64,000 nt of DNA from assembly GCA_028693165.1 (NCBI GenBank), contig JAQUVX010000003.1:62001-126000 (forward strand), read 5' to 3'. The position numbers were made by a program, and so were the translations under genes. Below are positions 1 through 8,594 of this stretch, piece by piece (the first letter of the stretch is position 1; each line of letters starts with the position of its first letter). Source of the stretch: Lachnospiraceae bacterium (GTDB taxonomy: Bacteria; Bacillota; Clostridia; Lachnospirales; Lachnospiraceae). Below the pieces are notes generated by a model. The model was not told where the DNA came from, did not search any database, and worked only from the letters and a program-made list of their open reading frames with translations.

Positions 1-1
1 G

Positions 2-949
2 ATGGGCTGTACCCCGTGGTGCAAGCTGGACAAGGTGAAATTCCTCTGCCCGGTACCGGGCTATGACCGCCATTTTGGCATCACCGAGTATTTTGGAATT
101 GAGATGATCAACATTCCGATGACGGAAGAGGGTCCGGACATGGATATGGTAGAGGAACTTGTGGCGAAGGATGACAGCATCAAGGGAATCTGGTGTGTGC
201 CGAAATATTCCAACCCGATCGGAACCAGCTATTCCGATGAGACGGTACGCCGCTTTGCACGGCTGAAACCGGCTGCCCCGGATTTCAGAATCTACTGGGA
301 CAATGCTTATGGCGTGCATCATCTGTATGATCACGACCAGGATCATCTGATTGAGATTCTGGCAGAGTGCAAGCGTGCCGGAAATCCGGATCTGGTGTAT
401 AAGTTCTCATCCACCTCGAAAATCAGCTTCCCGGGTTCTGGTATTGCAGCTATCGCGGCTTCCAACAACAACCTGGAGGACATTCAGAAACAGTTGAAAT
501 ATCAGACCATCGGTCATGATAAGGTAAACCAGCTTCGTCATGTGCGCTATTTTGGAGATATCCACGGCATGATAGAGCATATGCGGCTTCATGCTGACAT
601 CATGCGCCCGAAGTTCGAGGCGGTGACCAGTATTCTGGGACGTGAGCTTGACGGTTTGGACATCGGAAGATGGACCAGCCCGAAGGGCGGTTATTTCATC
701 GCATTTGATTCTATGGACGGCTGCGCGAAGGATATCGTACTGAAATGCAAGAAGGCAGGTCTGGTGATGACCGGTGCAGGTGCAACCTACCCATACGGCA
801 AGGACCCGCATGACAGCAATATCCGTATTTCACCGTCCTATCCGCCGTTGGGCGATCTGATTCTGGCGATGGAGCTGTTTGCACTGTGTGTAAAGATTGT
901 CAGCATCAACAAGATCATGGCAAACCGCAAAGCAGAAGGACTGGCATAA
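2..949 (+). CDS. Class I aminotransferase, aspartate aminotransferase type Ic-like (5' partial)
   Basis: A PLP-dependent fold-type I aminotransferase; the reading frame is open to the left edge, so the N-terminal roughly one quarter is missing. The visible part has the PNPIG-like segment (KYSNPIG), the D/Y pair in YWDNAYGVHH that contacts the PLP ring, and the Schiff-base lysine in SSTSKISFPGSG at about nt 419-421. The overall style (long linker, RYFGDIHGM, C-terminal SPSYPP arginine motif) matches the group related to the Corynebacterium aspartate aminotransferase (PF12897). Likely role: transfer of the amino group between aspartate or another amino acid and 2-oxoglutarate. Substrate is inferred from family only. 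A hairpin terminator follows the stop codon. Confidence 0.8.
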   Translation: MGCTPWCKLDKVKFLCPVPGYDRHFGITEYFGIEMINIPMTEEGPDMDMVEELVAKDDSIKGIWCVPKYSNPIGTSYSDETVRRFARLKPAAPDFRIYWDNAYGVHHLYDHDQDHLIEILAECKRAGNPDLVYKFSSTSKISFPGSGIAAIAASNNNLEDIQKQLKYQTIGHDKVNQLRHVRYFGDIHGMIEHMRLHADIMRPKFEAVTSILGRELDGLDIGRWTSPKGGYFIAFDSMDGCAKDIVLKCKKAGLVMTGAGATYPYGKDPHDSNIRISPSYPPLGDLILAMELFALCVKIVSINKIMANRKAEGLA

Positions 950-979
950 TCATTTATTATATATAGAAGAAAAAGAGAC

Positions 980-1018
980 AGGCATGGAATCCCAAATTGG
1001 GTTCCATGCTTGTTTTTT
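980..1018 (+). terminator. Rho-independent terminator after the aminotransferase
   Basis: Arms CATGGAATCCCAA and TTGGGTTCCATG pair with one bulged base and are followed by a run of six T. It separates the aminotransferase from the next operon. Confidence 0.85.
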
Positions 1019-1030
1019 CCTGTGGATTCC

Positions 1031-1059
1031 TTTACTTTTTGGGGCTTGTGCCCTATAAT
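1031..1059 (+). promoter_or_regulatory. Promoter of the GtrA-like/yfhO/argH operon
   Basis: TTTACT (1031-1036), a 17-base spacer and TATAAT (1054-1059). Transcription would begin near 1066, so the longer reading frame that starts at 1010 cannot be the true gene start. Confidence 0.7.
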
Positions 1060-1087
1060 ATCAACAGACTGTATAGGGAGAAAACGG

Positions 1088-1519
1088 ATGATAGAGAAAA
1101 TATGGAAGAAAATTGTGAACCGAGAGACGATTTCCTATCTGATCTTCGGTGTGCTGACGACCCTGGTTGACTGGATCAGCTACTGGTATATGCGTCAGGC
1201 TGGAATTGATTATCGGATGGCGACGGCAGGCTCCTGGGTGGCAGCGGTGCTGTTTGCCTTTGTGACGAACAAGCTGTTTGTGTTTAACAGCTGGGACCTG
1301 CATCCGAAGAAGGTGTGGGGAGAATTTGCCCCCTTTGTGATCTGCCGCGGGGCGACCGGCGTGTTTACCCTGGTCGCGATGATCGTCATGGTGGACGGAC
1401 TTGGGATCAAACAGGATTTTATCTGCAAAGTTGTGGTGTCAGCGATTTCCCTGGTGCTGAATTATTTATTCAGCAAGCTGTTTATCTTTAAGAAAAGCAA
1501 GGAATCAACGATATCGTAA
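1088..1519 (+). CDS. GtrA-like small membrane protein
   Basis: A 143-residue protein with four hydrophobic segments, including SYLIFGVLTTLVDWISYW near the N-terminus and a closing segment followed by LFSKLFIFKK. This is the GtrA/DPMS-like family (PF04138), thought to help move or use polyprenyl-linked sugars for cell-surface glycosylation. Start chosen at ATG 1088 because GGGAG lies just upstream and the promoter at 1031-1059 excludes the upstream ATG at 1010. It sits 17 bases before the yfhO-like gene, a membrane protein also tied to surface glycosylation, so the two may act on the same lipid-linked sugar. The substrate is not visible. Confidence 0.8.
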   Translation: MIEKIWKKIVNRETISYLIFGVLTTLVDWISYWYMRQAGIDYRMATAGSWVAAVLFAFVTNKLFVFNSWDLHPKKVWGEFAPFVICRGATGVFTLVAMIVMVDGLGIKQDFICKVVVSAISLVLNYLFSKLFIFKKSKESTIS

Positions 1520-1536
1520 GCAAGGAGAGACCGGAC

Positions 1537-4308
1537 ATGAAAAACGGAGAAATCGACCGGATAACAGCGGAGCTGGAGGACTTACTTATGACAGAAGGAC
1601 ATACCATACAGGGAGATGCGAAGGAGATGCCGGCGGTGCAGGAGCTGGCGGCAGCACAGGGGCCGTCGGTACCGGCGCAGAAGCAGCCGGCCGAGTCGCC
1701 GATCCCTGAGAAACGAAAGAAAGAACGCGCCCGGCATATGAAAAAAGCCGAGATTCACAAACCCGCGCAGCCTGAGAATGATGACTGCAGCCTGCTCCGT
1801 CCCGGTGACGGCCTGGCGGCGGCCTTTGTGATTCCCATTGTTATTATGCTGATCATCTTTGTGCAGCGCGGGATTTTTCCGTTTGGCGAGGAATCGTTTT
1901 TGCGGACGGATATGTATCATCAATATGCGCCGTTCTTTTCTGAATTCCAGTATAAGCTGACGCATGGCGGCAGCCTGCTCTACAGCTGGGATGTGGGAAT
2001 GGGCGTGAATTTTTCTGCGCTGTACGCCTATTATCTGGCGAGCCCCTTAAACTGGCTTCTGATCCTCTGCCCGGCAAGCCTGGTCATCGAGTTTATGACC
2101 TACATGATTGTGCTGAAAACCGGCCTTGCAGGCCTGACGATGACCTGGTATCTGCGGAAGCACTGCAGGACGCAGGATTTCGGCGCCGCTTTTTTTGGTA
2201 TTTTTTATGCGCTGTCGGGCTATATGGCAGCTTACAGCTGGAATATCATGTGGCTGGACTGCATCTGGCTGTTTCCGCTGATTATACTGGCGCTGGAACG
2301 CCTTGTGAAAGAGGGCAAAGGAATCTGGTACTGCCTGCTGCTGGGGCTGTCTATTTTGTCCAATTACTATATCTCCATCATGACCTGTATTTTCATGGTG
2401 CTTTATTTTATCGCACTGCTGGTGCTGGATGAGGAGATGACGTGGGAGAAATTCGTCGGCCGCAGCTTCCAGTTTGCCTTCTATTCTCTGCTGGCAGGCG
2501 GACTTTCGGCGGCGGTGCTGCTCCCGGAGATTTATGCGCTGCAGATGACGGCCTCCGGAGACTTTAATTTCCCGAAGACCTTCAGCGAATATTTCCCGAT
2601 CTTTGACATGATTGCCCGTCATATCGGCAACGTGGAGACGGAGATCGGCCTGGATCACTGGCCGAATATTTACTGCGGCGTGGCGGTGCTGATGTTTTTC
2701 CTGCTTTATCTGGCCTGCAGGAAGATCTCGCGCAAAGAAAAGGTGGTGTACTGCACACTGCTGCTGTTTTTCTTTGCCAGCTTTTCCTTTAACACCCTGA
2801 ATTTTATCTGGCATGGCTTTCATTTTCCGAACAGCCTGCCCTGCCGGCAGTCCTACATTTATGTTTTCCTGATGCTGGTCCTGTGCTATCGGGCGTATTC
2901 TTATTTGAAGGAGACTCCGTGGAAGCACATCCTGATCGCATTCTGGGGAGCGGCCGGGTTTGTGCTGCTGGCACAGAAACTGATCACAGACGATCATTTT
3001 CATTTCCTCGTATACTATGTGGCGATTTTGTTCCTGACGCTGTATCTGGGGATCATTGCTCTCTACCGAAAAGGGCCGAAATACGCCAATCGTGCAGTGC
3101 TCACGGCACTGGTAGTGGTGTCCGTTGAGGCCGCGGTCAATATGGCGGTGACCAGCGTGACCACGACCAGCCGGACGGCTTATAAGAATGACAATGCCGC
3201 AGTGGAACGTCTCGTGGAAGCGGTTCAGCCGAATTCGACCTTCTTCCGCATGGAGAAGGTGACACGCAAGACGAAAAATGATGGGGCGTGGATGCATTTT
3301 CCATCCATATCGCTCTTCTCCTCCACGGCCAATGCGGATCTGTCAAAGCTGTTTAAGAAGCTGGGCTGTGAGAGCTCGACAAACGCCTACAGCATTACCG
3401 GAAGCACCCCGCTGATTGATATGCTGTTTTCCGTGAAATACGGAATCTACTCGGAGGAGCCGGAGGCATCGGAGCTGCGCAGTTTTCTGGCAAAGGAGGA
3501 AGATACCTCGCTGTACGAGAACACGTACACGCTTCCGCTTGGCTTCTGGACCCCGCTGGATTTTGAGAACCGCTGGGATCTGGAGACCGGCAATCCGGCG
3601 GATGTGCAGAATTCTCTAAGTGACAGCCTTGATGCCGAGCATGTGATGAGCATGATTATGGACAGCACGTCGGACGGGCAGACCATGAGCTTCTTTCCGG
3701 AGGAAAGCGGGGAATACTACGCATTTGTCGGCAATAAAAAGATCGAACGGGTAACGGTTTCCACCTGGAAGGGCAGTCACACCTACAACAATGTAGACCG
3801 TGGCTATCTGCTGGATCTGGGTTACTGCACGGCAGGGGAGGAAGTCAAGCTGAAAGCAGAGGACACGCAGGAGTCCATGTGGGCGGATGTCTATCGGTTC
3901 TCGGAGACGGGACTGGCTTCGGTCTATGAGAAGCTGTCTGCGCAGCCGTGGACCCTGACAAGCTGGACGGATACGTCTCTGTCCGGGACGATTTCCTGCG
4001 AGGAGGCGGGAGTCATGATGACGACCATTCCGTTTGAGGAGGGGTGGACGGTCCGGGTGGATGGGATCGTACAGCCCAAGACAAAGCTGCTGGATGCGTT
4101 TGTGGGCGTGCGGCTGACACCGGGTATGCATACCGTTGAGATGGAATATCGCCCGGCTGGTCTGACCGAGGGCTGGCTGTTGACGGCCGGAAGCTTCCTG
4201 CTGCTGTTTGTGGTTGCAATGGGCGGACGTTTTTGGAAGAAATATCAGGAAGAATTGAATTCAGAGAATGAAATGACGGAAGAAACTACAGAAGAACAGG
4301 AGAATTAG
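1537..4308 (+). CDS. YfhO family membrane protein
   Basis: A 923-residue polytopic membrane protein. Residues 1-90 are a charged cytoplasmic tail (many K, E, P); residues about 90-560 hold a dozen or so membrane segments with the family signature of a DMYHQYAPFF-like motif and SWDVGMGVNF; residues about 560-875 are a soluble outer domain; a final membrane segment (LLTAGSFLLLFVVAM) is followed by an acidic tail. YfhO proteins (PF09586) resemble GT-C glycosyltransferases, and in Bacillus one is needed to glycosylate lipoteichoic acid. That role here is inferred. Ribosome site AAGGAGAG lies before ATG 1537. It is in an operon between the GtrA-like gene and argH. Confidence 0.85.
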   Translation: MKNGEIDRITAELEDLLMTEGHTIQGDAKEMPAVQELAAAQGPSVPAQKQPAESPIPEKRKKERARHMKKAEIHKPAQPENDDCSLLRPGDGLAAAFVIPIVIMLIIFVQRGIFPFGEESFLRTDMYHQYAPFFSEFQYKLTHGGSLLYSWDVGMGVNFSALYAYYLASPLNWLLILCPASLVIEFMTYMIVLKTGLAGLTMTWYLRKHCRTQDFGAAFFGIFYALSGYMAAYSWNIMWLDCIWLFPLIILALERLVKEGKGIWYCLLLGLSILSNYYISIMTCIFMVLYFIALLVLDEEMTWEKFVGRSFQFAFYSLLAGGLSAAVLLPEIYALQMTASGDFNFPKTFSEYFPIFDMIARHIGNVETEIGLDHWPNIYCGVAVLMFFLLYLACRKISRKEKVVYCTLLLFFFASFSFNTLNFIWHGFHFPNSLPCRQSYIYVFLMLVLCYRAYSYLKETPWKHILIAFWGAAGFVLLAQKLITDDHFHFLVYYVAILFLTLYLGIIALYRKGPKYANRAVLTALVVVSVEAAVNMAVTSVTTTSRTAYKNDNAAVERLVEAVQPNSTFFRMEKVTRKTKNDGAWMHFPSISLFSSTANADLSKLFKKLGCESSTNAYSITGSTPLIDMLFSVKYGIYSEEPEASELRSFLAKEEDTSLYENTYTLPLGFWTPLDFENRWDLETGNPADVQNSLSDSLDAEHVMSMIMDSTSDGQTMSFFPEESGEYYAFVGNKKIERVTVSTWKGSHTYNNVDRGYLLDLGYCTAGEEVKLKAEDTQESMWADVYRFSETGLASVYEKLSAQPWTLTSWTDTSLSGTISCEEAGVMMTTIPFEEGWTVRVDGIVQPKTKLLDAFVGVRLTPGMHTVEMEYRPAGLTEGWLLTAGSFLLLFVVAMGGRFWKKYQEELNSENEMTEETTEEQEN

Positions 4309-4311
4309 CAT

Positions 4312-5685
4312 ATGAAATTATGGGGCGGACGCTTCACAAAAGAGGAAAATCAGCTGGTACACAATTTTAATGAATCCCTTTCCTTCGATCAGAAATTTTA
4401 CCATCAGGATATTCAGGGTAGCATCGCGCATGTGACGATGCTGGCAAAGCAGGGAATCGTCACGGAAGAGGATCGCAAAGCTATCATCGACGGACTGAAC
4501 AGCATTCTCGCAGATCTTGAGTCCGGGAAGCTGGCGTTTACAAAGGAACACGAGGACATCCATTCGTTCGTGGAAGCCAATCTGATCGAGCGGATCGGCG
4601 ACGCAGGAAAACGCCTGCACACCGGACGCAGCCGCAATGACCAGGTTGCACTGGATATGAAATTGTACTGCAGAGACGAGATCGGCGAGATCGATGAGCT
4701 GGTGAAGAACCTGTTGAAGGAGCTGTTAACGATCATGGAGAACAACCTGGATACCTACATGCCGGGATTCACCCATCTTCAGAAGGCACAGCCGGTGACG
4801 CTGGCGCACCACATCGGCGCTTACTATGAGATGTTTTACAGAGACCGCGGCCGTCTGCATGATATTTATGAGCGCATGAACTACTGTCCGCTGGGCTCCG
4901 GCGCGCTGGCGGGCACCACCTATCCGCTGGATCGTGCTTACACGGCCAAGCTGCTGGGCTTCTACGGCCCAACCTTAAACAGTATGGATTCGGTTTCCGA
5001 CCGTGACTATGTGATCGAGCTGCTGTCTGCGCTGTCGACGATTGCCATGCATTTGAGCCGCTTCAGCGAGGAAGTGATCATCTGGAATACCAACGAATAT
5101 CGTTTTGTGGAGATCGACGATGCCTACAGTACCGGAAGCAGCATTATGCCGCAGAAGAAGAACCCGGATATCGCAGAGCTGGTGCGCGGTAAGACTGGCC
5201 GCGTCTACGGTGCGCTGATGTCCATTCTGACGATGATGAAGGGCATCCCGCTGGCTTACGACAAGGATATGCAGGAGGACAAGGAGCTGACCTTTGATGC
5301 CATTGACACGGTGAAGGGATGCCTGGCGCTGTTTACCGGTATGGTTGCCACCATGACATTTAATAAAGAAGTGATGGAGGCAAGTGCGAAGAACGGCTTC
5401 ACCAATGCGACCGATGCTGCGGACTACCTGGTCAATCACGGAGTTCCGTTCCGTGATGCACACGGTATTGTCGGACAGCTGGTGCTGTTCTGCATCGATA
5501 AGGGCATCGCGCTGGATGATATGACACTGGAGGAGTTCCAGGCGATCAGCCCGGTCTTTGAAGAAGATGTCTATGAGGCGATCAGCATGAAGACCTGCGT
5601 TGAGAAGCGTATGACTATCGGAGCGCCGGGGCAGGAAGCGATGAAGACTGTGATCGAGATTTATAAGGGGCAACTGGAGAAATAG
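4312..5685 (+). CDS. argH: Argininosuccinate lyase
   Basis: A 457-residue enzyme of the fumarase/aspartase superfamily that splits argininosuccinate into arginine and fumarate, the last step of arginine synthesis. It begins with the typical LWGGRF and carries HTGRSRNDQ, THLQKAQP and the flexible catalytic loop GSSIMPQKKNPD with the active serine. Length is normal. Ribosome site AGGAG overlaps the end of the upstream yfhO gene, whose stop is only three bases away, so the two are translated together. argG, its usual partner, is not adjacent; the pairing with surface-glycosylation genes looks accidental. Confidence 0.95.
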   Translation: MKLWGGRFTKEENQLVHNFNESLSFDQKFYHQDIQGSIAHVTMLAKQGIVTEEDRKAIIDGLNSILADLESGKLAFTKEHEDIHSFVEANLIERIGDAGKRLHTGRSRNDQVALDMKLYCRDEIGEIDELVKNLLKELLTIMENNLDTYMPGFTHLQKAQPVTLAHHIGAYYEMFYRDRGRLHDIYERMNYCPLGSGALAGTTYPLDRAYTAKLLGFYGPTLNSMDSVSDRDYVIELLSALSTIAMHLSRFSEEVIIWNTNEYRFVEIDDAYSTGSSIMPQKKNPDIAELVRGKTGRVYGALMSILTMMKGIPLAYDKDMQEDKELTFDAIDTVKGCLALFTGMVATMTFNKEVMEASAKNGFTNATDAADYLVNHGVPFRDAHGIVGQLVLFCIDKGIALDDMTLEEFQAISPVFEEDVYEAISMKTCVEKRMTIGAPGQEAMKTVIEIYKGQLEK

Positions 5686-5736
5686 GACTGTACAGAGACC
5701 TCAGGTTGGAATAAGAAAACAGAAAGTAAAAAATAC

Positions 5737-5779
5737 AAAACAGGCAGATCAACCGTATCAAGTTGATTCTGCCTGTTTT
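5737..5779. terminator. Bidirectional terminator between argH and the 3D-domain gene
   Basis: Long arms AAAACAGGCAGATCAAC and GTTGATTCTGCCTGTTTT (one mismatch) with T-rich flanks on both strands. It serves convergent argH and the minus-strand gene at 5817. Confidence 0.85.
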
Positions 5780-5816
5780 GACGTGTATTTAGTGAATCCG
5801 TAAATGGAACTTTGGT

Positions 5817-6572
5817 TTAGTTTGTGATCAGAAATACCTCTTCCGCACGTGAGCCGTGCTGTCTGGTCTGAGAGTGGCTGTCGAAGAAGATGTCGACATG
5901 GTTGCCCTTCACGCCGCCGCCACGGTCTTCTGCGGTGTAGACCACGCCGCCAATCATGATCTTGCTTCCGTAAGGGATGATGCGCGGGTCGACTGCAATG
6001 GTGTGGCTGGAACGTGCGGTTGCACCGGTGCAGGTGCGGCGCCCCCAGCCCTCAGAGCACTGGTAGCATGGGCAGTAGCCGGTGGTGCGGAATACGCCCA
6101 GGGAACGCATGCCGCCTGTTGCAGCCGCTCCTTCGGTGGTCTTGCTCTCATCGGCAGCAGCGGCCTGCGCGGCAGCTTCGCCTTTGGTGTAGGTCCTGGT
6201 GTTGCCAAATTCTTTGCCGTCGATGCGTCCCTCAATCAGGTAGGTGCCGTCCGGCAGGGAGTCCCAGTTCATAGTAATACGAAATCCGTGATTGCCGTTT
6301 CCGATCCCATTCTCCTTGAGGTCCTTGCGGAAAATAGCGGCGGTTGGATGAAAATCTCCTACCAGCTCGGAAGTGTCTTTGTTGGTTACGAGAATGCGGA
6401 CTGGCGTGGCGGTGTTCGGGGCGGAAGAGTCCCAGCCCCAGCCGACAATGGTATTTCCTTCAAATTCATCGAAATATCCGTTTGGCTGGCTTCCGTATGT
6501 GGTCATGGCGCTTCCTAACAGCAGGCTGATCATCAGTATCAGGGAGGCACAGATAGACTTGCATTTTAACAT
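5817..6572 (-). CDS. Secreted 3D-domain protein (cell-wall enzyme type) 1
   Basis: A 251-residue protein with an N-terminal signal peptide (hydrophobic core LILMISLLLGSAMTTYG). A middle beta-rich domain (residues about 28-125, YFDEFEGNTIVGWGWDSS) is of a kind found in other clostridial exported proteins. The C-terminal 3D domain (PF06725, about residues 155-251) has the RlpA/MltA-like fold with conserved aspartates in AVDPRIIPYGSKI, AEDRGGG and VDIFFD, plus a CPCYQC cysteine pair. Such domains are linked to peptidoglycan cleavage. Ribosome site AAGGA precedes the ATG. A paralogue lies immediately upstream. A WalR-like site lies in its leader. Confidence 0.8.
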   Translation of the reverse strand: MLKCKSICASLILMISLLLGSAMTTYGSQPNGYFDEFEGNTIVGWGWDSSAPNTATPVRILVTNKDTSELVGDFHPTAAIFRKDLKENGIGNGNHGFRITMNWDSLPDGTYLIEGRIDGKEFGNTRTYTKGEAAAQAAAADESKTTEGAAATGGMRSLGVFRTTGYCPCYQCSEGWGRRTCTGATARSSHTIAVDPRIIPYGSKIMIGGVVYTAEDRGGGVKGNHVDIFFDSHSQTRQHGSRAEEVFLITN

Positions 6573-6645
6573 AATATCATTCCTTTCTTATTCAAATTTG
6601 TTACTGCGTAAAAAATCAATAAAAGCTTCACACATTCTAAATATA

Positions 6646-6662
6646 TGTAACAAATTTGTAAT
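6646..6662. promoter_or_regulatory. WalR-like direct repeat
   Basis: TGTAAC-AAATT-TGTAAT fits the WalR (YycF) consensus TGTWAH-N5-TGTWAH exactly. It lies just downstream of the predicted start of the 3D-domain gene transcript. A 12-base inverted copy of part of it (CAAATTTGTTAC, 6593-6604) lies 42 bases nearer the gene. Confidence 0.45.
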
Positions 6663-6681
6663 ACATGAGTGACAAGTCCTT

Positions 6682-6709
6682 ATTTTACATAATTTCTGGA
6701 AAATGTCAA
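6682..6709 (-). promoter_or_regulatory. Promoter of 3D-domain gene 1
   Basis: Read on the minus strand: TTGACA (6704-6709), 16-base spacer, TAAAAT (6682-6687). Confidence 0.65.
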
Positions 6710-6718
6710 GGAAATGCG

Positions 6719-6758
6719 TAAAAAAAGAGCAGGTATCAAAGATATGGTACCTGCTCAA
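6719..6758 (-). terminator. Terminator of 3D-domain gene 2
   Basis: On the minus strand GAGCAGGTACC pairs with GGTATCTGCTC-type arms (6727-6756) and is followed by a T run, so it ends transcripts of the gene at 6790-7314 before they enter gene 1. Confidence 0.85.
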
Positions 6759-6789
6759 TCAATATGTAGTGGTTTAAAAGTTTGTCATA

Positions 6790-7314
6790 TCAAAGGTCAA
6801 CTGCGAACACTTCCTGTGATTTCATGCCGTGTGCGACGGCTGCGTCATGATTGTCATAGTAAATATCGATCCATTTGCCGTTGACACTGGAGCCCATGTC
6901 CTCGACGGTATAGATGATATCGTCAATCATCAGCTTCGTGCCGATCGGATAAAGCGACAGATCCGCAGAGATCGTGTGGCTGGCCTTCGGAACTGTGCCG
7001 GAGTAAGTGAGGTTGTGTCCGCTGGAGCATGCCGTGCAGTTGCAGTAGCCGGTGGTGGTAAACATGCCGAGGGAACGGCCTTTGCGGCCCTGCTCCGAAT
7101 CCTGAGTCTCGGAAGCCTGAGCCTCGGAAACCGGATCAGTTGAAACAGTGGTTTCGCCGCCTCCGACTGTGATGACGCGGGAACGACTGCTGTCATTGAC
7201 TGCGGCTTCTGTCTGCGTTGCTTCGGAAGCGGCAGTTTCGCCGGGGCCTGCTGCCTGAGCAGGGAAGGCGGTGGCAAGGGTAAAGAGTAGAACCAGTAAA
7301 CATCGTTTTTTCAT
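6790..7314 (-). CDS. Secreted 3D-domain protein (cell-wall enzyme type) 2
   Basis: A 174-residue protein: signal peptide (MKKRCLLVLLFTLATAFPAQA), a low-complexity T/S/E/A linker to about residue 95, then a 3D domain with FTTTGYCNCTAC, SADLSLYPIGTKL, VEDMGSSV and WIDIYYD. The start at 7314 is preferred over an in-frame ATG at 7377 because GAGAGG precedes it and the protein then begins with a clean signal peptide. It is a paralogue of the downstream 3D protein but lacks that protein's middle domain. It has its own promoter and terminator, so the two can be regulated separately. Confidence 0.8.
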   Translation of the reverse strand: MKKRCLLVLLFTLATAFPAQAAGPGETAASEATQTEAAVNDSSRSRVITVGGGETTVSTDPVSEAQASETQDSEQGRKGRSLGMFTTTGYCNCTACSSGHNLTYSGTVPKASHTISADLSLYPIGTKLMIDDIIYTVEDMGSSVNGKWIDIYYDNHDAAVAHGMKSQEVFAVDL

Positions 7315-7391
7315 AAAGTACCTCTCAAAAGGGATGGTAGTAGCGAAGGACGTGCATCTACCTGTTTTCATTTGCACGTCAGTTTAGTTTC

Positions 7392-7419
7392 ATTATATTA
7401 CAAAAATGTTAAATGTCAA
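7392..7419 (-). promoter_or_regulatory. Promoter of 3D-domain gene 2
   Basis: On the minus strand TTGACA (7414-7419), 16-base spacer, TATAAT (7392-7397): both hexamers perfect. Confidence 0.8.
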
Positions 7420-7457
7420 GAAAGATAGATTTTGTTAGGGTTTTTTTGAAAAAAGTA

Positions 7458-7486
7458 TTGACAAACGGGGAGTGGTAAAGTATATT
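7458..7486 (+). promoter_or_regulatory. Heat-shock operon promoter
   Basis: TTGACA (7458-7463), 17-base spacer, TATATT (7481-7486), directly followed by the CIRCE operator. Confidence 0.85.
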
Positions 7487-7498
7487 AATCACAGAATG

Positions 7499-7525
7499 TT
7501 AGCACTCCTCTATATTGAGTGCTAA
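7499..7525 (+). promoter_or_regulatory. CIRCE operator (HrcA binding site)
   Basis: TTAGCACTC, nine bases, GAGTGCTAA: a perfect CIRCE inverted repeat. It lies at the start of the hrcA transcript, so HrcA represses its own operon and GroE/heat load relieves this (established family mechanism). Confidence 0.97.
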
Positions 7526-7550
7526 CAAACAAAACGACGGAGGGCACCGC

Positions 7551-8588
7551 ATGGGACTGGATGAGAGAAAAGTTACGATATTAAAAGCGATCATCAAGAC
7601 GTACCTGGAGACGGGAGAGCCGGTTGGCTCCAGAACGATTTCCAAGTATACGGATTTGAAACTGAGTTCCGCGACCATCCGCAACGAGATGTCGGATCTG
7701 GAGGAAATGGGCTACATTGTACAGCCGCATACCTCAGCTGGCCGCATCCCTTCTGATCAGGGCTACCGCTTCTATGTGGATCAGATCATGCAGGAGAAGG
7801 AACAGGAAGTGACGGAGGTCAAGCAGCTGATGATTCAGCGTGTGGACCGGGTCGAGCTGATTTTGAAACGGCTGGCGGAGCTTCTTGCGAACAATACAAA
7901 TTATGCTGCGATGATCAGCGGACCACAGTATCATCGGAACAAACTGAAGTTCATTCAGCTGTCCCAGATGGAGAATCAGAGAATTCTGATTGTTGTGGTA
8001 GTGGAAGGCAATCTGATCAAGAATACGATGGTTGATTTACCGGAGTCGCTCAGTCAGGAGGAGCTGTTAAATCTGAACATTCTTTTAAACAGTGCACTCA
8101 ATGGCCTGACGATCGAGGAGATCAATCTGGAGGTCATCAGCCGTCTGAAGGAACAAGCCGGTGAGCACAGTCAGATCGTGGATCTGGTGCTGAATGAAGT
8201 GGCGCGGGCCATTCGGGCAGACGAGGATGATTTACAGATCTACACCAGCGGAGCGACCAACATTTTCAAGTATCCGGAGCTGAGCGACGGTGAGAAAGCC
8301 AGCCAGCTGATCAGTACCCTGGAGCAGAAGGATAAGCTGCAGGAGCTGATTGCGGATGTCAACGAATCGGAAGAAAATTCCGGCATTCAGGTCTACATTG
8401 GCGATGAAGCACCGCTTCAGACCATGAGGGACTGCAGTGTGGTAACAGCCAATTACGAGCTGGGCGAGGGAATCCGCGGAACCATTGGGATCATCGGCCC
8501 GAAGCGTATGGATTATGAGAAGGTGCTTGGCACCCTGAAGAATCTCATGAAGCAGCTGGATGCCACATTTAAAAACGAAGAAAGGTGA
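7551..8588 (+). CDS. hrcA: Heat-inducible transcription repressor HrcA
   Basis: A 345-residue repressor of class I heat-shock genes. The N-terminal winged helix (LDERKVTILKAIIKTYLETGEPVGSRTISK, then SSATIRNEMSDLEEMGYI) binds CIRCE, and the GAF-like core and dimerisation region follow (SQMENQRILIVVV; GTIGIIGPKRMDYEKV near the end). ATG 7551 is chosen: GGAGGG lies upstream, while an in-frame TTG at 7515 falls inside the CIRCE element itself. First gene of hrcA-grpE-dnaK-dnaJ. Confidence 0.97.
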   Translation: MGLDERKVTILKAIIKTYLETGEPVGSRTISKYTDLKLSSATIRNEMSDLEEMGYIVQPHTSAGRIPSDQGYRFYVDQIMQEKEQEVTEVKQLMIQRVDRVELILKRLAELLANNTNYAAMISGPQYHRNKLKFIQLSQMENQRILIVVVVEGNLIKNTMVDLPESLSQEELLNLNILLNSALNGLTIEEINLEVISRLKEQAGEHSQIVDLVLNEVARAIRADEDDLQIYTSGATNIFKYPELSDGEKASQLISTLEQKDKLQELIADVNESEENSGIQVYIGDEAPLQTMRDCSVVTANYELGEGIRGTIGIIGPKRMDYEKVLGTLKNLMKQLDATFKNEER

Positions 8589-8594
8589 TAGACC

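Noticed and set aside
1010-1087. Longer N-terminus for the GtrA-like protein
   Set aside because: It starts inside the terminator T run and before the promoter.
2047-3297. A 416-codon minus-strand frame inside the yfhO gene
   Set aside because: Antisense shadow with H/Q/R-rich composition and no start signals; the plus-strand membrane protein explains the region.
7515-7550. Upstream TTG start for hrcA
   Set aside because: It lies inside the CIRCE operator; ATG 7551 has a good ribosome site and fits the family start.
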